Shown here one piece after another: positions 48,101-60,100 of a stretch of 64,000 nt of DNA (position 1 is the stretch's first letter; every line of letters starts with the position of its first letter). The stretch covers positions 1-64,000 of the forward strand of contig WFMF01000156.1 in the NCBI GenBank assembly GCA_011033025.1, given 5' to 3'. The notes below the pieces were generated by a model that did not search any database, was not told the DNA's origin, and saw nothing but the letters and a program-made list of their open reading frames with translations. The DNA comes from Beroe forskalii (Eukaryota; Ctenophora; Nuda; Beroida; Beroidae). A program made the translations under genes and the position numbers.

Positions 48101-51100
48101 TTACACCCCCTAGTTGCTAAGTTACACCCCCCCTTGTTGCTAAGTTACCCCCCCCCCCCTGTTACTAAGTCACCCCATCCCCCAGGCTACTACTGTCCCG
48201 CGCAGTGTGGCAAGAAGATCCCCTGTCCCCGGGGTACATACAGCACTGTGGAGGGAGCTACCCCCCCCCCTTGTTGCTAAGTTACACCCCCTTGTTGCGA
48301 AGTTACACCCCCCCCCCTTGTAACTAAGTCACCCCACCCCCAGGCTACTACTGTCCTGCAGTGTGGCAAGGAGATCCCTTGTCCCCGCGGCACATACAGC
48401 ATTGTGGAGGGAGCTACCCCCCTTGTTGCTAAGTTACACCCCCTAGTTACTAAGTTACACCCCCCCCCCTTGTTGCTAAGTTACACCCCCTTGTTGCTAA
48501 GTTACACCCCCCCCCCTTGTAACTAAGTCACCCCACCCCCCAGGCTACTACTGTCCTGCGCAGTGTGGCAAGGAGATCCCTTGTCCCCGCGGCACTTACA
48601 GCACTGTAGAGGGAGCTACCCCCCCCCCCCCTTGTTGCTAAGTTACACCCCCTTGTTGCTAAGTTACACCCCCCCCCCTTGTAACTAAGTCACCCCATCC
48701 CCCAGGCTACTACTGTCCTGCGCAGTGTGGCAAGGAGATCCCTTGTCCCCGCGGCACTTACAGCACTGTAGAGGGAGCTACCCCCCCCCCTTGTTGCTAA
48801 GTTACACCCCCTAGTTGCTAAGTTACCCCCCCCCTGTTACTAAGTCACCCCATCCCCCAGGCTACTACTGTCCTGCGCAGTGTGGTAAGGAGATCCCTTG
48901 TCCCCGGGGTACATACAGCACTGTGGAGGGAGCTACCCCCCCTTGTTGCTAAGTTACCCCCCCCCTGTTACTAAGTCACCCCATCCCCCAGGCTACTACT
49001 GTCCTGCGCAGTGTGGTAAGGAGATCCCCTGTCCCCGCGGCACATACAGCACTGTGGAGGGAGCTACCCCCTCCCCCCTTGTTGCTAAGTTACACCCCCT
49101 TGTTGCTAAGTTCCCCCCCCCCCTTGTTGCTAAGTCACCCCATCCCCCAGGCTACTACTGTCCCGCGCAGTGTGGCAAGGAAATCCCTTGTCCCCGCGGT
49201 ACATACAGCACTGTAGAGGGAGCTACCCCCCCCCCCCTTGTTGCTAAGTTACACCCCCTTGTTACTAAGTTGCACCCTCCCCTTGTTGCTAAGTTACCAC
49301 CCCCCCCCTTGTTGCTAAGTTACACCCCCTTGTTACTAAGTTACACCCTCCCCCTTGTTGCTAAGTTACACCCCCTAGTTGCTGGTTACCCCCCCCCTGT
49401 TACTAAGTCACCCCATCCCCCAGGCTACTACTGTCCCGCGCAGTGTGGCAAGGAAATCCCCTGTCCCCGCGGTACATACAGCATTGTAGAGGGAGCTACT
49501 ACACAGGACGCTTGTCTGGACTGCCCGGAAGGGAACTACAATCCCTTCGAGGGAAGTTCGCGGTGCTACGATTGTGGGGCTGACGCTTACACTATCGGTT
49601 AGTATGAGCATTGGCCAATCAGCGTGCGAGTTGATCGTAATCTTGCGTACTGATTGGTCGTGATTATTTCTATCTAAGGATCTTACGAGTAGGATTATCC
49701 GTCGCTATGATCTGCTAGTTATGAATATTGATTAATATTGAAAACAGAGCTAGAAATGATTAAACGTGGCAATATCGATGCGTTGAATTGATCCAACAGA
49801 GTATGTTGTCAATCTTCTTTATTGACCGTTATTTTAAAACTCAATCCCAAGACACTTCCTCTCTTGTCTCTCACCCAACCCCTCCACAGGTGCGGGTCGT
49901 CACACCACGTGCCAGTGCACGGGGAGTAACAGAAAGTTCCAGAACTCTACTGGTGACGCGCAGTACACTTTCTGCACGTGCAGAGACGGCTACGTGCCTG
50001 TCCCAGGTAATACTAATGTTATGCTCTGACGTATCTATATTAATAGACCCCGCCCTTTGGCCTTTAGGGTACAAACTGGAATACAGGATACTTCTATGGC
50101 CCTGAGGAAGCATCCCTAATGGCCTTCCGGAAATCTGAAGCATCCCAAATGGACCCTCGGAAAGCATCCCGAATGGGCCCGGTTCAGGCTCTCTTTACTT
50201 GTTCCTGCTTTGGAGTAACATCATTATCATGGCTAGAATACTGACTTGATTACGTGAACGCCTGTTTTTGTTGGTCGGGACGGCTGACAAATAGATTTCC
50301 CACCCGAGCAATAATCTTAATATTTTTTAAAAATACACCGAAAATTCAATCGAAAGTCACTTAAGGTGGGACTATAACATGAAAATAACGAAAATCAAGG
50401 AAGACAATGAACACATTTATTGGTCCCTTTGATCCTGAATGAGAATTTAATTGATTCTTTTGATACAACATATAAATGATTTTTCGAGAACTCGAATGAG
50501 GCCAAGTGAAACTTGAAACAAATCAATCGTTCAATGGACATTTCTAAGTACATATTAGTGAAACAATTACTGTATGTAAGTGGTCTTTTCATTTGGATGA
50601 AAGAAAAAGATTACCTACTCCATTCGCATCCGCGAATTATTTTCATGTGATGTCTGTGAATTGTTTTAGATCATGTGACAATCAGCAAGCAAGGGTTTAA
50701 ATACTGAATATCGCAGCAATTCTGGCACTATTTGTCGCCGTAGCTCCGAACTAAGATCGATTTTCAGGACTATCAGTAATAAAACATTATATACGAGCAT
50801 TGATCAACTATCTAAAATGTTCATTGCTCTCCTTATCTCAGTTATAATTATTCGGGCAATTTCTGAAAACTTCCTTGTGGATTACGGCGGTAGTAATATC
50901 TTACCCGCCGACTTTGGGTCTAATTCAGTGAAAAAAGACCAATCTACGTGCTATCGGCTAGCTAAGTACTCTCTTAACCTTGATATATCAACAACATCAG
51001 TCCAACCAACCGATCCCCTCCTATGCACATTCAAGTATGATTTCGCATCTGTGCGTATGGGTTTGGATCTCCCCATTGCTGAGCTGTTCCCAACCGATGC

Positions 51101-54100
51101 TTGGGGCAACACCACATGGTTCTGTAGACTGGAGGATCTTAGTATGGTTTGTGATGGTAATTCTGAGTGCTTGACGGACGAGTGTGGGTGCTCATCTGAC
51201 AGTCAAGGAACGGATGTGTTCTATTGTGTGGATAGGTCTGGGTGTGTCACCTTTAACCGTCTCTGTGATGGGATAGAGGACTGTTTCGATGGGTCTGATG
51301 AGTGTTATTGTCCTGATAATGTGATATACGCCAACAAAACTTCCAACGGTACTGAGATCATTTGTATGACGAAGGAAGATTATTGTTTGAATCAAAGCTC
51401 AAACAAAGATCTCTTTGTAGGCAGTGATGAATTCGCAAATCTTTTCAATTGCAGCACATTGCCAAATTATAATGAGGTGGGCCCTGACATGACTTCAAAC
51501 GTGCTGTATGACTGTCTTCGAGCGTTGGTTGAAAGTGGACAAAAAGACATGAAGCCATTTGATTTCTTCTCGGAGCAATGTAAGACGAATTGCTCGCACC
51601 TGGATGGATTTGATTCGGGTGGCTGGATTCAGTACTGCGAACAAGTCAGTCCTGGTTGGATTGTCGATGTTCTGTTTGTCTGTGAGCCAGACAGACCCCA
51701 TCTCAGTCGGTTGTGTGACGGTCAAGTGGATTGTAAAACAGGCGCTGATGAGATGGGATGCCCGGGAAGGTTCTACTGCAGTCCTAACAAGACAACCGAC
51801 TGGGTTGGACTGAATAAGGTGTGTGACCATGTCAGAGACTGTACTAATGGGGCTGATGAGTGTGATACTTGTCCGTTTGATGAATTGTCCTCCTCTGACT
51901 TCCTCATCCGGTCCAAGTTCGTTGTGAGCATCACCGGACTGCTTGCTGTCCTCATCATCTTCATGAACAGCACTCAGCTCTGGAAGTGCTGTGTTATGCA
52001 GTGCTCCACTAACATAAAACGCACGGAGAGATACTACCTCCTCAACGTGTTCCTGCATGATCTCCTCATGGGTATCTACTTGATATCCATTGTAATCGCT
52101 GCCGTGGTTATCAGGCTGAAAGGCAAGTATTGCTTGTTGGAACGTGCCTGGAGGTCAAGTTGGATATGTTCAGCCTTTGGAGTGGTCTTCTCATCCGCTG
52201 CCCATGGGTCCTTGCTAACCATAGCCTTAATGAGCATCACAAGGTTCAGAGCTTGTAGGAGGGTTGCCATCCACTTCAGCAAGAGGTCTGTGCTCGTGGC
52301 GTTAGCCGTAACAAATGTTCTCAACTGGTTTCACTCGTTCTTGCCGCTGCTGCCCATAACTGCTTTACTAGACGTCTTTAGGACGGAAATTTTCTTCAAG
52401 AACTTGCATCTCAATCCATTCTTCTCAAGGAATCCCATCGATAAACACCGCCTGTTCACTGTTCATGAAGGCCTTATCCAACCGTCCTCAGAACATAAAG
52501 ATATTTACAAAGTGATAGAAGACCTAAGAAACGTAACATCAAGTAAGGATGTGTTTGATATAGAAGAAATCGGTTATTATGGAAACACAGGTCTCTGTAT
52601 GCACAACATCTTCAAGACCCAGGCCTCGTATTCCATCTACAAGATTTGCTACTGCAGCACCATTTTCCTTGTTCTCGCCATAGTCTGCTTCACATATTGC
52701 AACATATTGTATGAGACAAGGAAAAGGCAGAAGGACCTCGGACAAAGCAAGAATGTGCAAGGGAGGATGCCCTCAATAACCCTCAAAGTGGCTTTGATGA
52801 TCGGATCTCAACTAGCTTGCTGGATAGCCTTCATCCTCACTATCTTCATCATGGAGTATGTCATCAAGAAGCCTGCTGCTCCACTACTCTTCGAGGTGTT
52901 TGCCTTGGTGGTTATACCTCTGAACAGTTTGCTGAATCCTGTCTTTTACAGTGAGGTGTACAAGAAGACTTTGCTCAAACTCTGGTCTGCTTGGAGATTC
53001 TTTATAGACAAAATGAGTTGAGGATTCAGTTTTGTTTCTGTTTACGTTTGTGGACTTGTAAAAAAGATGGGAAATACTGCTGAAACATTTGACATTATAA
53101 AGCCTTTGACATTAAAGTTTTGATAATTTAACAGCGAGATTTTTGCTATGCTACAGTTATTTTTGATTTTTTGGGATCATCCAAAACTGGTATTATTTGA
53201 ATCTATTGCTGAGAAATAGTGAACCTTGGCAGTGCAAAAACGGGAGGAAATTTTCTGCTGAACAATTGATCTTTATTTTGAAAATGTTAGTTCAGTCATG
53301 ATGAACGAGTTTGAATTTGGTTTTGGTCCTCGCTCTGAAATGGTATAATTTCTCTCGGGAAGCATCATAGTATTGAATTATCTCAAAGGCTGTGCGCAGT
53401 AATCAGTATCTCGATATCTGGATTTAACCTCGAATTCACCCCCTCTGATTTACCTTTTTTGTTTTCTAAACATTAACCCTCACCTACCCTGACGAGTGAT
53501 CTGCTGTCTTTTTTCGATTGACCTAGAACTTTATTCATTCTTTGACAAACTGATTTACCCTACCAAATTTACCCTCTCTAATTACCCCAGGTAATACCAT
53601 CCTGTGTGTTCCCCGGATTTACCCTCTCTGATCCCCTTTCACTCCCAGGTAACACCATCCTGTGTGTTCCCCGGATTTACCCGCTGTGTACCGACACTCA
53701 GACCCGGGCTGCGGATGGTAACTGCTACGATAACGAAGGATGGGAAACTAAGTGCAGAGCGGTATGACTAGCTATCTATCAGACTTTTGTCTTGTCAATC
53801 GTTCATCATGGGTACAATTTCGTTTTTGATGAGCGGTATGACTGATATATTGGACAGGGGGATGTAAGCTTTAGCAAATTAAATCACTGTTTTGGAGATT
53901 TGCCAAAGTTTGACTCTCCAAACCACTCCCTAGATTATTTATCCAATTATCCCATTTTTGTCTTGTCAATCGTTCATGGTAGATACAACTTCGTATTTGA
54001 TAAGTTTGATCACATCCGACTTCATAATATCTTTCTTGTAACAGTTTACACAACATAAGAAGATTGAAAACCAATTATCCCATCTGAAGATTATAAGAAA

Positions 54101-57100
54101 ATGAATGTTGATAGAACATTTGAAAATTTCCGTACTACTACAACATAGTTTTATTGCTACAATAAACGATGTTTGTGACAACTCTGCTCGTCCTATTTAT
54201 CATAAAACTTCAAAAGAAATCCCTCTTCTTCACTCCTCAATTATACCAAAGTTCTTCTTTCCTCAGAAATGCGGAGCTGACCGGTACGTTGGATACGACA
54301 AGGAGATAGGGGTGTGTCGGTGTAGGGTCGAGGACCTGGAACAGATATGTGACAACGACTGTCGAGTCAAGTTAGTGTGAAGTTACAATTCGTACATTTG
54401 AAGGAAGTGGAAGATTTGTTTTATCTGAATTATTTGCAAGGTCTAACAATCACTTAACAAACGGCTAATTGAACCAGCCATATCGGAAGCACTTACTTAA
54501 CACGTTACATCCTCCTACAACACCAACTAACAAGCCATAGCAGCCTGTGGAGCATCAACTAACAACCAACAACCTCATAGCAACCAGGAAAACACCTACT
54601 AACAATGAACATCCCCATAGCAACTAACCGCTAACATCCCCATAGCAACTAACAACTAACATCCCCATAGCAACCGGAAGAGCATTGAGATCGTGTGTTC
54701 CTCTAAGAATTACATCAAGTTGAACGAGGGTAACAGCTCTGAGACAATATCCCATGAGAAGATAGAGGAGACGTTCTTTAACGCTGCTAATCTGGTGTCT
54801 AAATCAGCGTGTGATAAGGAGGATGGGTCAACTAAATCGGTAGGAAGTTTTGAGATTTTGAGATATTTTTAGTCTCCAAATATCTCAAAATTGGAGCTGT
54901 CAGCTGATACAAACATTTTCGATTTCTGCTTCATTGCTTCAATCTTCATACTACAGTTACATGTAGTATGTATTCAAATAGAACCATTTACCATTGCCCT
55001 ATTACACTATTAAATTTTATCATCCGCTCTCCTAAATCAATATCTGTCAGATTCCACCCTTCTTAGATGTATCTTTACTAAAATACATCATAGTCCCTTC
55101 TTAGGCGTATCTTTACTAATACATCTCCGCAGATGTACCTGGCAGAGATAACAGACGCTGGTTTCACTGGTGTCTACGAACCGTCCATGGACACTGTTCT
55201 CGACCCTATCCGAAACCAGGGCAAGCGCAGAAAACGAAGGTTTTTAGATAACTTACAACTACCTGATGACGTATTCTTTGTTGCTCTACTTCAACCTTAT
55301 TCTTGCTCATCGAATCTAAGATTTTTGTTTATTCCTCTAACCTCTATACTCCTTTATGTTAAAAACGTGAATAACTTCTTGATTGGGAAATCTGACAGGT
55401 TACCATAAATGATTAAATGAATATTGGATTGCGATAGAAATGTAGACAAGGACTAAAACATGATGGAGGAGTTGTCAATAAATAAAATACACATCGATTA
55501 TCTATATCTTAAAGGACAATACTTGTATTTTTCGTTTGCATATTTGTATCACGATATCTCACAGCTTTTCAACGAGCATTAGACACGGTTTGTCTTGTTT
55601 AATCCATCCTAATTTAGAGAACAGTGCAGAAGACACAACGTTGTCCTTATGTATAGATATAGAAGATCCTGTTCCATAGCTTTTCTTCATCTCATCAAAC
55701 ATGACCTTGACCAGATGCTGAGCAATTCCTTTTCTCCGGTGACCCTCTTTAACATGAAGCATACCATACTGCCCGTCATTGTATGTCAGTATCCAGGCAA
55801 CGGGTGTTTCCTCCTCCTGATAGAAGATCCCAGCACTGGGTCGGAACAGGATGTTTCTTAAGACAATGTCCTCAGCTCCCTGATACGACACCGCATCGCC
55901 CACATCTTCAATCCACTGGAGAGTTATGTGGTGAGCATGATGCTTCTCCAGATTCCTGCACCTGTACTCAGCTGGAAGGGATGTCTCAGTGACCAGCCTC
56001 TCTGGAGGAAGCCAGAAGTCATAGGTATCAAAACCACCAAAACACCCCTCTGTTGCAGCCGCAAATCCCTTCACCAAACACTCCCAGAACTCAGACTGGA
56101 AACCAAGCACCACAAGATGCGATGTTTTGTTCTTGTCGACGAGATCTGGTCGGAATATTACCTTGAGAAATTCAGCAACTTCCTCCTCACTGGCTTTCAT
56201 CTCGATGTGGACGAAGATAAGGGTAATTTCTCCTGTTCTGTTAAAAACGTAAATGGTAGAGAAGTAGGTATCGTTGGAGTTGATGTAAGCTTCAATGACA
56301 GGCCGCTCGTTCACTGGATCGAAGCTGTGATTCTCACACATGGTCAAAAGGAAGTAGTAGGGTAAGTTGCCGCGTATTTCAGTAGGACTTCTGTGGTGGA
56401 CACTTGTCATTCCGGGAACGTGTGTTTCATCAAGCTCAAGGGACATGATCTCAAGTGATATGGGAGAACGTTATGATATCTGTCATCCGAAAATAAAGCA
56501 TGAAAATGGCCATTTACCAGGTTCCTATAGACCCTGACCACAGCACAGATACGAGAAGGGCTACTTACATAAATTGTAAATCTGATTATTTTAGTCATAA
56601 TTGTGCAACTCACAAGAAAGATGAAGATTGATGGGTAAATTAAGCGATCCGACTAGGCCAGTATCAAGCCAGTATCAGGCCTACCTCTCGCTTTTATCTC
56701 GCCAGTATTACGCCAGTATCGTACCAGTAGCGCGCCAGTCGACACTACTGGTGCGGTACTGGCGTGATACTGGCGCGCTACTGGCTTGCGTGCTACTGGC
56801 GCGATAACGGCGTGAAGTAGGCCTGATCCTGGCGTGGTACTGGCCTTCTACTGGCCTATACCGATACGGATCACTCAATTTACCGATTGTCAAAAATAAG
56901 CATATGTTCGAAATTGCAAACCGGTGTGTACCTACAAAGACAATAAAACATATCACAGACTCCACTTGGAAAAGTAATTCAATTTTCAGAGTTAAATATT
57001 ATGTTGACCTCGTATTTAAAATTAAAGAGTGTAAGATAATTCAATTATGAATCCAACGGTTCAGCAGTGAGTGCAATCTTGCACTGATGAGCGTTATCTG

Positions 57101-60100
57101 GGGCCTGATTCTCAATGGCGAGGGACGGATGAAATCGTAGAATTATCTCAAGTAGCCTCCATCTTGCTTCTTCTACTGAAATGCTTAGTAACGGGTGTAG
57201 AGTCGAAAAATTTAAACCTGGAGTTCTTTATTTTGACTTTTGAGAATACAAATTGACATGATTTGACAAAATGAAGGCCCTAGAGTTCAAAAAGACACTC
57301 GCCGTTTTGAAAGTCGAAGACCTGGTACGAACTTACGAATAGTGATTCTACTGGAACCCTTATTGAAACCCTGAATCTGAGCCCATGCTGCTATGAGGTA
57401 ATATATCGATCCTATCCCTTGAACGAAGCAATATGAAATCCTAACCCCCACCTTTCCCCAGACAAGCGGCCAAGGTGCGAGATAATATCGACCCTATCCC
57501 TTGAATGAGACAATATAAAATCCTAAACCTTCGCCTTTTCCTCAGACAAGCGGCTGCAGTGCGGGGTATCAGTAACCCGGTGACCTGCATCGCCCTGGGT
57601 ACCAGCATCATGTTCACTGTGGGCCGGGAGATAGGGTATCCGGTGTATAACGCTGAGTCCCTCTACAACACCAACAAGGACTTTGATAACACCGCCTTCC
57701 TCGATATGGCGTGAGTTACTTAGCGAGTAAGTTGAAAACGTTTAAATGATACGAGAAGTTTTTGAAAACTTTCAAATAGCATTTGCTTATCGTCATCCAG
57801 GCTGTCAATTTTCCTTTTCAGTGTTTAGATTTAAAATTTGATCGCCTTTGTGCTATAGCTTTATGGCATGAGTAGGAAGAGCGGCGGTTTTCTGAATCAT
57901 GCTTGATCATTATATCATCAATTTCTGCCAACCGAAGTAACCAGAATTAGCTACCTCGTGAATTTTGGGAAGAGGAATTTCGTCAGCAGTCTATTTCTGC
58001 CACAGCAAAGTGGCCCAAACACTGCGCGCGAAAATTTAGCTCTTCAACTCCAACAACTATGACAATTTTAACATCTCAACCACACATTTGTTCTTAGCAC
58101 TTCTTAAGTTCCACCCTGTTTCAGCGAGTTGATACAGCAGAGTACGATAGACAGACCCTACTTCTCCTACACCTTCAACCAAGCCGGAACCTACGCTTTC
58201 TACCTCAACACCCACCCGGAGAGAACCATCATCATAACCGTCATGGACGCCAGTACCCAGTGCTCGGAAACAGGTAAATCTCCCTAAATTTGCCGTCAAT
58301 TTGCCGCCAATTTTCCTTTTCAGAGTTCGAAATTTTATTGCCTATGTTTGTGCTACAGTGCTATAATCGCTCGTGATTTTGAATTATCTGAAGTGATTGG
58401 TTGTGCACACTGCAGAATAACATTAAAATAACCGAAGGACTCAATCTGATAATGTCATGATTTTATCATCATATCATTTGTCCTACACTATTCTATACGC
58501 CGCGCACGAGAAATTGGCGGTTCAACATCATCAACTCACTACATTGAGCTATGATAATGACGTCATCCTAACCCGCCTTTTTCTTGAGTTTAAGTCTAAT
58601 TTTCCTTGTCTCAGGGCCGTGGTTTGAGGACAGGCCCATGACTAACATCATGATCGGTAACAAAGTGCACCAACAAGGTCTCATCCTGGAACCAGATTGG
58701 ATTGTTATTGGGGCTCTGATTGCAGCTTGGTGAGATTACGATAGTTTCAAGTTAAAGCAAATATTGTGTAAGGAATTAGGTGCAGAATGTGGAATCGAAA
58801 TATTAGAATGCTCTCGTTATGAGAAGAATGCCTGAAATTGAATACGAACATTTTCAATCTTCCCGGATGCAGTTTCTCTAACCCTTTCTCCTTCCACAGT
58901 ATCATAGCGTGTATAATCCTGATTACTGGACTCATTCTCTTCAAGAGATACGGCTGGAACAAGTACAACTATGTTCAGGCTTCCTACAGGGTCAAAGCTA
59001 AGAACTTCTCTCTTGACGAATACGCCAGCAAGGGTTCGTTGCACGTACAAAATAACTTTTTCCAAAATTTTCGTTGCTTCGGCTAAAAATATGTTCATGA
59101 TCTTGTTTTTTGAATGCCATTACACTTCATTGGTTACTGACAACCAACGAAAACTGGGACTTATTTTATTACTTACCCTTGAAACATGAAGTTACCTTGA
59201 CTACGCAAAACTCGTTACTCACGCGTTACCCCATCCACCAATAGGAAGCGTTACCCCATCCCACCATCCAATAGGAAGCGTTACCCCATCCCACCATCCA
59301 ATAGGAAGCGTTGTCCGTCCTGCTCGCAAGGTCCACCCTAACGCTACCACTGGCGAAGGTCACGTGACTAGCGCTACGGGTCACGTGATAGTTAACGAGG
59401 CTGCCACTGGAGGGTTGGTGGAAGCAGGTCCTGGTGTTGGTTTATTGGGGTCCAGGAAGATGAGTTCTGGGACTACGACAAACAGATAGATCTCGAGGGT
59501 GGGCATGCCTCTGAATTCTCAATCAAATTACAAATTGATTTGAAGTGTGACTAAGAAATCTGATTCGACCATACAAAGATACAAGTTATCGGCCTCATTT
59601 ATCTCTACAACCGTAGGTAAATTGGTCGCATCTTGATTCTTGAAGTCCATCATGATATTTTAGGACCCTATTCACTACTTAAATCCTATAAAAGCCTAAC
59701 TCTACGCCCCAACCCGCAGGCTTCACCTCATCTAAACTATACGAGCATCTAGACCAGCAGGGACACACGGTAATCACCGGTCTCTCCAAGCAGAAGCAGG
59801 AAGCTAAGGCATTGTACATGAAGGTGGCAGATCAGAACGAGAGCTTGAAGGGGCTCTGGGTCTCCAAGATGAGGCTCAAAGGTGGGCTTTTCTAGTGTAC
59901 GCGCGTTAATAATAGGCGGTTACTTTCAACAATCTGACCGCGCGCACACTGCATAGTGTAAATGACGTCATTACGACCGCCTATTTATTCTGAGCGCATA
60001 TTAGTGGGAGATGTTTCCAATATGATTTACTTAATATTTTCATTTAGAGAATGAAATGAGTTATGAGATTCCTCCAGTGACACACATAAGCTGAATGACA

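Noticed and set aside
55928..56365. 145-codon plus-strand frame
   Set aside because: Antisense shadow of the GLYAT-like gene, whose GNAT motif is clear on the minus strand.
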